From positions 1 through 41,772 of the forward strand of contig JADFKK010000027.1 of assembly GCA_022564995.1 (NCBI GenBank): a stretch of DNA of 41,772 nucleotides. The letters run 5' to 3'. How positions within the stretch are numbered: position 1 is the first letter of the stretch; the number at the start of each line of letters is the position of its first letter. A program made the translations under genes and the position numbers. This stretch comes from Planctomycetota bacterium. Its GTDB lineage: Bacteria; Planctomycetota; Planctomycetia; Pirellulales; JADFKK01. The notes under the pieces were generated by a model. The model was not told the DNA's origin. It ran no database searches and was given only the letters and a program-made list of their open reading frames with translations. Positions 7,556 through 15,314 of the stretch are shown piece after piece.

Positions 7556-8983
7556 ATGGAACTCGCATTTTCTAGACTTAACAAACGCATAGTCAGCAGC
7601 CTCGCCGGCATTACGGTCGTCGTTGGATTAGGTGTCGCAGCATTCGTGACACGTGATCGTTGGCTGCCCTGGCTGCATTCGGATACAACGACTGCCAAAG
7701 CCGAGGAGCAGCAAACGCCCGTCGAGGACGCCAAGGTGCTTAAACTCAGCCCTCAGGCCCGCAAAAACTTGCGCTTAGTCTCCAAGCCCGTGTCGCTGCG
7801 ATCTTACTGGCGAACCGTCCAGGTGCCGGGAGTTGTCGCCGAGCGACCGGGCTTGTCGGATCGCGGCATCACCTCGCCGGCGGTCGGCGTCGTGAGCCGA
7901 GTTCATGCCTTTGCGGGCGACACCGTCAGGCCGGGCGATATGCTGTTCACGCTGCGGTTGTTCAGCGAATACCTACAAAACACGCAGTCCGAATTGTTCA
8001 AGGCCACGGGCGAAACGCAACTGATCAAAGAAGAACGCGCCCGGCTGGCGGGGCTCGCACGCAACGGGTCGATCGCCGGGAGCCGCATCATTGAGCTCGA
8101 TCAGCGGATTCGCCGACAAGAAGGCCTGATCCAAGCCTACCGGCAGGATCTGCTGACACGCGGGCTGGCTGTTGCGCAAATAAAGCAAATCACCGAAGGC
8201 AAGTTTGTCTCAACGATCGAAGTCTTCGCGCCGCCGCACGTGAGCGAGATCCGTGGGCAACAAAAACTCCAGCCGGTCGCCTTCGTCGACGGCCAGCGCG
8301 GCAAAGGGCTCATTTACGAAGTGCAGGAATTGAAGGTGGAGCTTGGCCAACAGGTGCAGGCGGGGCAGTTGCTCTCGGTGTTGTCGAATCATCGGTTGCT
8401 CTACATCGAAGGGCACGCGTTCAAACAGGAAGCGCCGATGCTCGAAAACGCGGCGCGCAGCGCCTGGCCGATCGAGGTCGAATTCGCCGAGGATGACGGT
8501 CGGTACTGGCCGGAACTGAAGCAGACATTTCAGATTCGCCACCTGGCTAACACGATAGACTCCGCCAGCCGCACGTTCGATTTCTTCATTCCGCTGACGA
8601 ATCAGTCGCGGGCTTACGAGAGAGACGGACAAACATTTGTCGTCTGGCGATTTCGACCAGGACAGCGAGTGCGGCTGCACGTGCCGGTTGAGCAGTTTGA
8701 GAACGTGATCGTGCTCCCGGCCGCAGCGCTCGTTCGTGAAGGCCCGGAAGCCTATGTGTTCAGCCACAACGGTGACCTATTCAATCGCATTGCTGTCCAC
8801 GTGCTGCACGAAGATCGGTTGAACGTGGTGCTGGCCAGCGATGGCAGCGTTGCTCCAGGGGTCTATTTAGCGCAAGGCTCCGCGGCCTCCCTCAACCGCG
8901 TGCTCAAAGCGCAAGCCGCCAGCGGCATGCGCGCCGATGTTCACGTCCATGCCGACGGCACAACCCACGCTCCTCACAGATGA
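7556..8983 (+). CDS. Membrane-fusion (adaptor) protein of RND metal efflux pump, CusB/CzcB-like
   Basis: From the ATG at 7556 (ribosome-binding site GGGAGAG about 6 bases upstream) the product has 475 residues. It has one N-terminal membrane segment (IVSSLAGITVVVGLGVAAFV), a beta-barrel/lipoyl hairpin split around a coiled-coil hairpin (GITSPAVGVVSRVHAFAGD, later YEVQELKVELGQQVQAGQ), and a C-terminal His-rich tail (VHVHADGTTHAPHR) that may bind metal. An in-frame start at 7316 would run through the MITE and is rejected. The protein would link the inner-membrane pump encoded at 9463 to the outer-membrane channel encoded at 4869. Confidence 0.88.
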   Translation: MELAFSRLNKRIVSSLAGITVVVGLGVAAFVTRDRWLPWLHSDTTTAKAEEQQTPVEDAKVLKLSPQARKNLRLVSKPVSLRSYWRTVQVPGVVAERPGLSDRGITSPAVGVVSRVHAFAGDTVRPGDMLFTLRLFSEYLQNTQSELFKATGETQLIKEERARLAGLARNGSIAGSRIIELDQRIRRQEGLIQAYRQDLLTRGLAVAQIKQITEGKFVSTIEVFAPPHVSEIRGQQKLQPVAFVDGQRGKGLIYEVQELKVELGQQVQAGQLLSVLSNHRLLYIEGHAFKQEAPMLENAARSAWPIEVEFAEDDGRYWPELKQTFQIRHLANTIDSASRTFDFFIPLTNQSRAYERDGQTFVVWRFRPGQRVRLHVPVEQFENVIVLPAAALVREGPEAYVFSHNGDLFNRIAVHVLHEDRLNVVLASDGSVAPGVYLAQGSAASLNRVLKAQAASGMRADVHVHADGTTHAPHR

Positions 8984-9068
8984 TTTTTGATTGATGATTG
9001 ACGATTTGGGAGCCGAAAGTCCACCCGTATAATCACCAATCGAAAATCACAAATCGTAAATCAAAAAT
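8980..9068. repeat. AT-rich imperfect inverted repeat downstream of adaptor gene
   Basis: Repeats of the type GATTTTTGATTGATGATTGACG just after the adaptor gene are roughly complementary to the AAATCACAAATCGTAAATC run at 9041-9060. The arms are imperfect. The right arm is part of the 34-bp direct repeat around the four-helix-bundle gene. It may act as a weak terminator or be the edge of an inserted unit. Confidence 0.45.
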
Positions 9069-9071
9069 GCT
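9038..9071. repeat. 34-bp direct repeat, left copy, flanking four-helix-bundle gene
   Basis: The sequence starting AATCGAAAATCA and ending AAATCAAAAATGCT occurs here and at 9434-9467 with 31 of 34 positions identical. The right copy contains the start codon of the RND pump gene, and the left copy contains an equivalent ATGCT. The pair brackets the small gene at 9087. Confidence 0.75.
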
Positions 9072-9086
9072 CCGGTAGGTGAAGCG

Positions 9087-9455
9087 ATGGATGAGCGGGA
9101 ATTGAAGCAACGAACGAAGCAATTTGCGTTGCGTGTTATGAAGTTGGTGGGAGCGCTGCCGCAGGGTTCGGTTGCAAGGACGATCGGAAATCAACTCGTG
9201 CGGAGTAGTACGTCGGTCGGAGCGAATTATCGGGCTGCGTGTCGCGGACGATCGAAAGCGGAGTTCGTCGCAAAGTTGGGAATCGTCGTCGAAGAGGCTG
9301 ACGAAAGTGCCTACTGGCTCGAACTGATCATCGAAGGGCAGCTATTGCCCGCGAATCTCATCGAGCCACTACTGCAAGAGGCCAACGAACTGACCGCTAT
9401 CATGGTCGCCTCACGCAAAACGGCACAAACTAAAATCGAAAATCAACAATCATAA
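9087..9455 (+). CDS. Four-helix-bundle protein (bS23/IVS-encoded family)
   Basis: The 122-residue protein resembles the four-helix-bundle family also encoded by intervening sequences in 23S rRNA genes. Typical parts are FALRVMKLVGALP, then QLVRSSTSVGANYRAACRGRSKAEFVAKLGIV split over helices 2 and 3, then EADESAYWLELI. Its molecular role is unknown. It begins with an ATG preceded by GGTAGGTGAAGCG and ends inside the right 34-bp repeat. It sits between the adaptor and the pump genes of one efflux system, where such a gene has no obvious place, and the direct repeats suggest it was inserted as a unit. Confidence 0.85.
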   Translation: MDERELKQRTKQFALRVMKLVGALPQGSVARTIGNQLVRSSTSVGANYRAACRGRSKAEFVAKLGIVVEEADESAYWLELIIEGQLLPANLIEPLLQEANELTAIMVASRKTAQTKIENQQS

Positions 9456-9467
9456 ATCAAAAATGCT
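9434..9467. repeat. 34-bp direct repeat, right copy
   Basis: Right copy of the repeat described at 9038-9071. It overlaps the last codons of the four-helix-bundle gene and supplies the ATG of the RND pump gene at 9463. Confidence 0.75.
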
Positions 9468-12400
9468 TAACGCTATCATCCGATTTTCGCTTCGCTATCG
9501 CATGCTGGTCGTGGTGATTAGTCTCGCCATGCTGATCTACGGGTCGTATTTGGGAACGACGATGCCGATTGATGTGTTTCCCGATCTTGACCGGCCACGG
9601 GTCATCATCATTACGGAGTGCCCCGGACTGGCCACCGAGGAGGTCGAGACGCTCGTTACGCATCCCATCGAGATCGCCTTGCTGGGAGCGAGCGGCGTTC
9701 AGCATGTGCGCAGCCAAACCACGTCCGGGCTGAACGTCATCTACATCGAATTTGATTGGACTACGGAGATTCGCGCGGCACGACAGACGGTCCAAGAGCG
9801 CCTCTCATCGCTTGAGGGGGTGCTGCCGAAAGGAATCAACCCGCAGATGACGCCGCCGTCGTCGATCATGGGCCAAATTGTGATCGCGGGCATCTACCGG
9901 CAACAAGGGCCAAACGGCGGTGAATTGACGGCAATCGACAAAACGGACTACCTCGTAGAGTTGATGGAAACGCCCGGCGGGCAATCAACTCGATTGATCG
10001 TCTGGCAGCCAGATGATCGCCGCCGGCACGAGACTTGGAAGCAAGTGTCGTACACCGACTTTCAGTGGCTCGACTCGTCAGAACACGACGCTCCCCGGGC
10101 GCGGAGCGGCGGATCTCGCGCTAAGCTGAACATCGACGGCCGTCAGTTCGAAATTAAGTTCCTGACTCACCTACAGCGCCAAATGGACTTGCGGACGATT
10201 TCGGATTGGGTCATTCGGCCACGGATTCTCAAGGTCACCGGAGTGGCGGAAGTCTTTCAAATGGGAGCCGACCGCAAGCAATACCAGATCCTCGTCGATC
10301 CGACCGCCTTGCTTGAATACGATGTCACGTTACAAGATGTCGAACGCGCCTTGCAGGAAAGCAACATCAACACCAGCGGCGGCTTCGCGGTGACCGGAGA
10401 AACCGAACGGCCCATCCGTATTCTAGGGCGGCTGGGTCCGGACTCGCGTGTGGTCCTGGAGGACTTGCGGAAAGTTCCCGTCAAAGTCAACCCAAGGCGA
10501 ACGATCCTGTTGGGTCAGGTTGCCCGCGTGGCGGAAGGGCCGCGGCTGAAGCGGGGCGACGGAAGTATCAACGGCCGGCCCGGGGTGGTCTTCACCATTG
10601 TCAAACAACCCCACGTCGACACGCGCGCGCTGACCGATTCCATCGAAACGGCGTTTCAAGAGGTGGAAGCGTCGCTGCCGGCGGATATTATCATCAACTC
10701 GGAACTTTTTCGACTCAAGAACTTTATCGATCGAGGCGTTTTCAACGTCGGCGAGGCGCTGGTCATCGGAGCGGTTCTGGTCATCATTATTCTCTTTCTG
10801 TTTTTGTTGAACTTCCGCACCACCTTCATCACGCTTACGGCCATTCCGCTTTCTCTGGTGATTACGACGTTGGTCTTCCGCCTGATCGGATATCTGTCGG
10901 GAACGGAACTGTCGATCAACGTCATGACGCTCGGTGGAATAGCGGTCGCCATGGGTGAACTGGTCGACGATGCCATCGTCGACGTAGAAAACATCTTTCG
11001 GCGATTGAGGGAGAACAACGCGCTCGAGCGGCCGAAGCCGGCCTTGGAGGTCGTTTATGAGGCCAGCAAGGAAATCCGCAGCGCCATTGTCTTTGGCACG
11101 GCCGTCGTGATCCTGGTCTTCCTGCCGCTGTTCGCGCTGTCCGGCGTCGAAGGCCGCCTGTTCGCACCGCTCGGAGTCGCCTACATCGTCTCAATTCTCG
11201 CCTCGTTGCTCGTGTCGCTTACCGTCACACCGGTGCTTTCGTATTATCTGCTGCCCAAGTCCAAGGCCACGCATCGCCACCAAGACGGTCTGCTGCTGCG
11301 AGCTTTGAAGGGGGCAGCCAGCCCTGTGATTCGCTTCAGCATGGCTTCGCCGAGAGTGCTCCTGCTGGCGACTTGGGTGGGCGTTGGCTTCGCGGGATGG
11401 CAATTCGCGCAACTCGGCCGCAACTTCCTGCCACAGTTCGATGAAGGAAGCGTGCAGGTCAATGTGACCCTACCACCCGGCTCGTCGCTCGACGCGTCCA
11501 ATAAGATCGCGGAGATAATCGACGTGAAGTTCCATGAAATGCAGAAGTCGGAGCAGAATCCCGACGGCGAAATCCTGCACTTCGTCCGCCGCACCGGTCG
11601 AGCTGAAAGAGACGAACACGCGGCGCCGGTCAACGTGAGCGAATACATCCTCAGCATGAACCCCGAATCAGGCCGGCACCGCGAGGAGATCATCAAACAA
11701 TTGCTCAGCGAACTGAGCGAGGAAGTACCGGGCGTCGATATCGAAGTCGAGCAGCCGCTGGCGCACCTGATCAGCCACATGCTCTCAGGCGTTTATGCGC
11801 AGATCGCGATCAAGATCTACGGCGACGACATCGACACCTTGCAGCAGGTCGCCGAGCGCGTCAGAGCGACTATCCAAACGGTTCCGGGCCTCACGCCGCC
11901 GGTGATCGAGCCGATCCGCATGACGGAGGAACTACACATCCGGCTTCGCCCGGACGATCTGGCGTTTTACGGCGTAACGCGAGCCTACGTCGCGAAAATC
12001 CTGCAAACCGCCTTGCAGGGTGAAGTTGTGTCGCAGGTGCTTGAGGGTCAACGCCGATTCGATCTGCTGATCCGATTGGAAGAGGAGTATCGCACCGACT
12101 ACGCCAATCTGGGGCGTTTGCGAATCGACCTGCCGAACGGTCGTGGACAGATCGAACTGAGCAAATTGGCCGACATCGGCGAAGGCAAGGGGCCCAATGC
12201 GATCAATCGCGAGAACGCCCGCCGCCGTATCGTCATCCGCTGCAACACGCAGGACCGCGACCTGGCCAGCGCCGTCGCCGAAATCGAGCAGCGGATTCAG
12301 AGCCAGGTACAACTCCCCGCGGGTTACTTCATCGAGTACGGAGGTCAGTTTGAAAGCCAGCAGCGAGCCACGAGACTCATTCTGGTTCTGGCGGGCGTCT

Positions 12401-12909
12401 CGGTGATCGGCATGTTTTTAGTGCTGATGATCTTGTTTCCGTCCGTGCGGATTGTGCTGCAAATCCTCATCGCGCTGCCCACGGCGTTCATCGGCGGCGT
12501 GATGGCGCTCGTGATCACGCAACAAGATCTGACGGTGGCCAGCCTCGTAGGATTTATCTCGCTCGGGGGCATCGCCACCCGCAACGGTATTCTGCTGATG
12601 ACGCACTACTTCCACTTAATGAAGGAAGAGGGCGAGGAATTCACGCAACAGATGATCTTGCGCGGCAGCCTGGAACGACTGGCGCCCGTGCTGATGACGG
12701 CCTTAACCGCCGGCTTCGCGCTTTTGCCGCTGGTGCTCGGCGGCCAGGAGCCGGGCCGCGAGATTCTGTACCCCGTCGCCACGGTGATCATGGGCGGCCT
12801 GATCACGTCGACGTTTTGTGAATTCTTGATTCGCCCGGGTCTGTTTTGGAAATTCAGCGGCTCCGACGCGGCGAAAGTCGTGCGTTTGCATGAATTGGAC
12901 GATCGTTAA
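9463..12909 (+). CDS. Heavy-metal RND efflux pump, CusA/CzcA family
   Basis: The 1,148-residue protein is a proton-driven inner-membrane RND transporter. It starts LNAIIRFSLRYRMLVVVISLAMLIYGSYLG with the first membrane segment. The periplasmic part follows, beginning MPIDVFPDLDRPRVIIITE. The proton-relay region GELVDDAIVDVENI is at about residues 498-511, and a second set of membrane segments ends near residue 1120. Compared with typical family members of about 1,040 residues, there is an insertion of about 90 residues (roughly 146-238) after SSIMGQIVIAGI, rich in charged residues and Trp, before the normal MDLRTISDWVIRPR. Substrate (Cu, Ag, Zn, Co, Cd or other soft metal) cannot be fixed from sequence. 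It works with the proteins at 4869 and 7556. Confidence 0.93.
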   Translation: MLNAIIRFSLRYRMLVVVISLAMLIYGSYLGTTMPIDVFPDLDRPRVIIITECPGLATEEVETLVTHPIEIALLGASGVQHVRSQTTSGLNVIYIEFDWTTEIRAARQTVQERLSSLEGVLPKGINPQMTPPSSIMGQIVIAGIYRQQGPNGGELTAIDKTDYLVELMETPGGQSTRLIVWQPDDRRRHETWKQVSYTDFQWLDSSEHDAPRARSGGSRAKLNIDGRQFEIKFLTHLQRQMDLRTISDWVIRPRILKVTGVAEVFQMGADRKQYQILVDPTALLEYDVTLQDVERALQESNINTSGGFAVTGETERPIRILGRLGPDSRVVLEDLRKVPVKVNPRRTILLGQVARVAEGPRLKRGDGSINGRPGVVFTIVKQPHVDTRALTDSIETAFQEVEASLPADIIINSELFRLKNFIDRGVFNVGEALVIGAVLVIIILFLFLLNFRTTFITLTAIPLSLVITTLVFRLIGYLSGTELSINVMTLGGIAVAMGELVDDAIVDVENIFRRLRENNALERPKPALEVVYEASKEIRSAIVFGTAVVILVFLPLFALSGVEGRLFAPLGVAYIVSILASLLVSLTVTPVLSYYLLPKSKATHRHQDGLLLRALKGAASPVIRFSMASPRVLLLATWVGVGFAGWQFAQLGRNFLPQFDEGSVQVNVTLPPGSSLDASNKIAEIIDVKFHEMQKSEQNPDGEILHFVRRTGRAERDEHAAPVNVSEYILSMNPESGRHREEIIKQLLSELSEEVPGVDIEVEQPLAHLISHMLSGVYAQIAIKIYGDDIDTLQQVAERVRATIQTVPGLTPPVIEPIRMTEELHIRLRPDDLAFYGVTRAYVAKILQTALQGEVVSQVLEGQRRFDLLIRLEEEYRTDYANLGRLRIDLPNGRGQIELSKLADIGEGKGPNAINRENARRRIVIRCNTQDRDLASAVAEIEQRIQSQVQLPAGYFIEYGGQFESQQRATRLILVLAGVSVIGMFLVLMILFPSVRIVLQILIALPTAFIGGVMALVITQQDLTVASLVGFISLGGIATRNGILLMTHYFHLMKEEGEEFTQQMILRGSLERLAPVLMTALTAGFALLPLVLGGQEPGREILYPVATVIMGGLITSTFCEFLIRPGLFWKFSGSDAAKVVRLHELDDR

Positions 12910-13003
12910 GAACACGTATAGAGCTAAACTTGATTCCCGCCAGCCATCAATTCGTGCCGCGCGGCATGAACTGGCATCACCCGTTGAAAAGGAGTTGGAA
13001 ACC

Positions 13004-13504
13004 ATGAAGAATTTGGCCCTGACACTGACCTCGCTGATTGCGATCGGAACTCTCGCCTTCGTTGCCGGCTGTGGCGATTCCGGGAAGTCCGAGAAGGCTG
13101 ATTCAGAGAAAAAAGGGAAACCATCCGCCGAGCGCGGCGACCACCCCGCCCATGGCGCCGGACCGCACGGCGGAGTGATCGCCGATTGGGGCGGCGGGAA
13201 ATACCATGTAGAATTCACGGTCGACCACGACAAACAGCAGGCCACGGTCTACATTCTGGGCAGCGATGAGAAAACGGCGACTCCCATCAAGGCCCAAGAA
13301 ATCGATCTTAGCATCAAAGATCCCAAGATGGACGTCAAGCTGAAGGCCGATCCGCAAGATGGCGATCCGACAGGCTCCGCCTCGCGCTTCGTCGGCAATC
13401 ATAAGAGTCTTGGCGTGGTCCAGGAATACGAGGGCACGATCTCGGGCGTCGTCGACGACACGCCGTACACCGGCGGCTTCAAGGAAGAGGCTCACGATCA
13501 TTAG
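13004..13504 (+). CDS. Small lipoprotein linked to the efflux cluster
   Basis: With a strong ribosome-binding site (AAAAGGAGTTGG) before the ATG at 13004, the product has 166 residues: a signal peptide ending FVAGC (lipobox), a charged linker, then a His/Gly motif (HPAHGAGPHGG) and a compact domain of likely beta structure. An upstream in-frame start at 12890 would overlap the pump gene and precede the signal peptide, so it is rejected. The protein also ends in HDH. It is probably a periplasmic, lipid-anchored accessory that may bind metal. I recognise it only as a planctomycete-type hypothetical protein. Confidence 0.7.
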   Translation: MKNLALTLTSLIAIGTLAFVAGCGDSGKSEKADSEKKGKPSAERGDHPAHGAGPHGGVIADWGGGKYHVEFTVDHDKQQATVYILGSDEKTATPIKAQEIDLSIKDPKMDVKLKADPQDGDPTGSASRFVGNHKSLGVVQEYEGTISGVVDDTPYTGGFKEEAHDH

Positions 13505-14012
13505 AGCGATGCGGCCGACGCTAGCGCTCTGTTAAGACTAACAATTAGGGTTGGACAAATCAGCCGCGACGCGCTAGCGTCCGGTTTTCGCCGGGCAACC
13601 GTGGGCTAGCGCCCAGCGGCTAATCCGGAGATTTAGGTTTGACAAAGCACTAGCCGCGATGTCGTGTTACGGCTGACGGTCGCCGGTCGTTGACTGTTAC
13701 GATTCACCAGATTCTCGCTACAAGGGGTGCGCGTTTCGGCTCGCCGCTCGCGTGGATGGCGCGCGCGGCCGCCGGTTGCACACTTCCATCGGCCATGCAG
13801 GGCACCTTGGCCCGCGACGTAAGCTGCTCTGGCGAGCCGACTTAGTCGATGCGGCGAGAAACTTCCCTTTCTTTGGCCCGTGAAGTGCGGGGTCCATCTA
13901 GCACGCGGCGCCGTGCGCTGCGCTCCCCGGCGACGGATGTCGCGCCCGAGACCAACCCGCCAGACGTCGATCCGGCAATCGATTCGACGCCCCCCTTTAT
14001 TGAGGAGACCCC
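13505..14012. repeat. Intergenic region with CTAG palindromes
   Basis: This 508-bp gap has no supported gene. The first 150 bases carry a repeat hairpin: AGCCGCGACGCGCTAGCGTCC (about 13563) and its approximate inverse ending GGGCTAGCGCCCAGCGGCT (to 13621), plus a single CGCTAGCG at 13519-13526. The remainder is GC-rich and probably holds the promoter and leader of the haem-protein gene, but I see no clear promoter. Confidence 0.5.
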
Positions 14013-14543
14013 ATGACTGGCTTACGACGATGTATTTTGCTGTTAATGATTCCGACCATTGTGCTGGGCACGCTGATGATGGCCTCGGCCAAGCCGAAAG
14101 CCAAGAAGAAAGACGCCGCGCTGGAGCGCACCCGAAAGACGGTCCGCATGTTGGACGACATCTACAAAACCGTCGTGGTGCTGATCACGGAGCATTATGT
14201 GAACGATGAAGACGATTTGCCGGCCGGCACCGCGGCGATTGCCCTATTCGACGCGATCAAGAAGAAGGGCTGGCACGAGGTGCGGCTGCTGGACGCCACC
14301 GGCGATCCGATCGAGGACAAGAATTCTCCCAAGGACGACTTTGAGAAGACGGCCGTCAAGAAGCTCAAGGCGGGCGCCCCGTACTACGATACGGTCATCA
14401 AGAAAAACGGCCAGCGCTATCTTCGCGCCGCCACGCCGATTCCCGTGGTGCTCAAGAAGTGCATCATGTGCCACGAGCACTACAAAGACGCCAAGCCGGG
14501 CGAGCCGATCGGAGTGCTCAGCTACACGATTAAGATCGAGTAA
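14013..14543 (+). CDS. Exported haem protein with Tll0287-like (DUF3365) domain
   Basis: The 176-residue protein has an N-terminal signal or anchor segment (CILLLMIPTIVLGTLMMASA) and a single CxxCH haem c motif, CIMCH, at residues 150-154 near the C-terminus. The order of elements (helical start, then LLDATGDPIEDKNSPKDDFEK, then RAATPIPV before the haem site, then GVLSYTI at the end) matches the Tll0287-like haem family, which has a PAS-like sensory fold. It would bind one haem in the periplasm and may sense redox state or gas. A ribosome-binding site GAGGAGA precedes the ATG. No partner kinase is adjacent. Confidence 0.82.
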   Translation: MTGLRRCILLLMIPTIVLGTLMMASAKPKAKKKDAALERTRKTVRMLDDIYKTVVVLITEHYVNDEDDLPAGTAAIALFDAIKKKGWHEVRLLDATGDPIEDKNSPKDDFEKTAVKKLKAGAPYYDTVIKKNGQRYLRAATPIPVVLKKCIMCHEHYKDAKPGEPIGVLSYTIKIE

Positions 14544-14614
14544 GTCCGCGTCCGTTTCGATGAGCCGCCGCGGCTCGGCAGTCTAGAGATGAGCTGCCGG
14601 GCCGCCGAGCGGCG

Positions 14615-14791
14615 TCAGCAAATGGCCCGGAGTTCACACCCCGCCATATCAAGATTTGCGAATTGCTGTTTCATAAAATCGAGGGGTTCTGGTGGCAAGT
14701 TCATGTCGGCGAACAATTCATCAGGATCAACCTTAAAGTTCTCTATTTTCAGCAGATGGTAGACCGCGGGATCAGGGCCAGCAGCCGCCCG
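14615..14791 (-). pseudogene. Possible gene remnant, 5' end lost
   Basis: On the minus strand a 59-codon frame ends at TGA (14617-14615) and has the composition of a real protein: PDPAVYHLLKIENFKVDPDE, then LFADMNLPPEPLDFMKQQF. It has no start codon with a ribosome-binding site and is closed upstream by a stop at 14794-14792. It lies 40 bases from the second MITE copy, so insertion or deletion may have removed the rest. I do not recognise the family. Confidence 0.35.
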
Positions 14792-14830
14792 TTATCCGAT
14801 CTGGCGAGTTATGTACCGGCCGCCCCCTAG

Positions 14831-14947
14831 CAGCCTGTTGAAGAAGTCGGGGACTGGTCCAATTTTCGGCGGGACGACGTTTTTCGCCGCAGGACGTTGG
14901 CCGAAAACTTGGACCTGTCCCCCTCCTGCCACTTTTTCAACAGGCTG
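14831..14947 (-). mobile_element. 117-bp foldback MITE, copy 2 (inverted)
   Basis: This is the second copy of the element at 7342-7458, in the opposite orientation, the same length and about 90 percent identical by eye. It has the same 12-bp terminal inverted repeats (CAGCCTGTTGAA / TTCAACAGGCTG) and is flanked on both sides by an exact CTAG (14827-14830 and 14948-14951), a clean 4-bp target duplication. Confidence 0.8.
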
Positions 14948-15314
14948 CTAGATCCCTTGCTGGCGCGGCGGGCTGGAATCGATCTTCCCGCTTTTTTGCA
15001 AGTCCTTTGCGGGACATCCCCAGCTTCCTCCCCGCTCAAACTACCTCCCTTTCGTGAAGTTTGCATCTCATCGCCGCGATGGGTTACCATGGGAGGATCG
15101 GGGTTTGAGGGGGAACGTACCGAGAACGCGGCAATGTGCTGCGGGAGCACATTCGCAAGATGATCCGCCGCAACGAGGTGGCCTGGACGGAGCTTTGCCT
15201 GGCGTTGGATGGTCGCAATCAAGACGAGACCTCAATGTACAGTGAAGCTGTTAATATATCGAGCCCGGGCGGCCCTGCGGCATGGTCTGGACGGAAAACT
15301 GCGCGGCGAGACGC

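Larger units (their letters stand above)
14544..15314. other. Gap carrying MITE copy 2 and no intact gene
   Basis: Apart from the remnant at 14615-14791 and the MITE at 14831-14947, I see no intact gene in these 771 bases. A short plus-strand frame from about 15136 to 15318 (RKMIRRNEVAWTELCLALDG) has some protein-like character and overlaps the next gene's start, but it has no ribosome-binding site or family match, so I do not call it. Confidence 0.4.

Noticed and set aside
12890..13003. N-terminal extension of the small lipoprotein
   Set aside because: It overlaps the pump gene and lies before the signal peptide; AAAAGGAG precedes the ATG at 13004.
14827..15222. 131-residue minus-strand open frame
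   Set aside because: Its last 40 residues are the translation of the MITE and match the translation of the other copy. The rest has no family features or ribosome-binding site.
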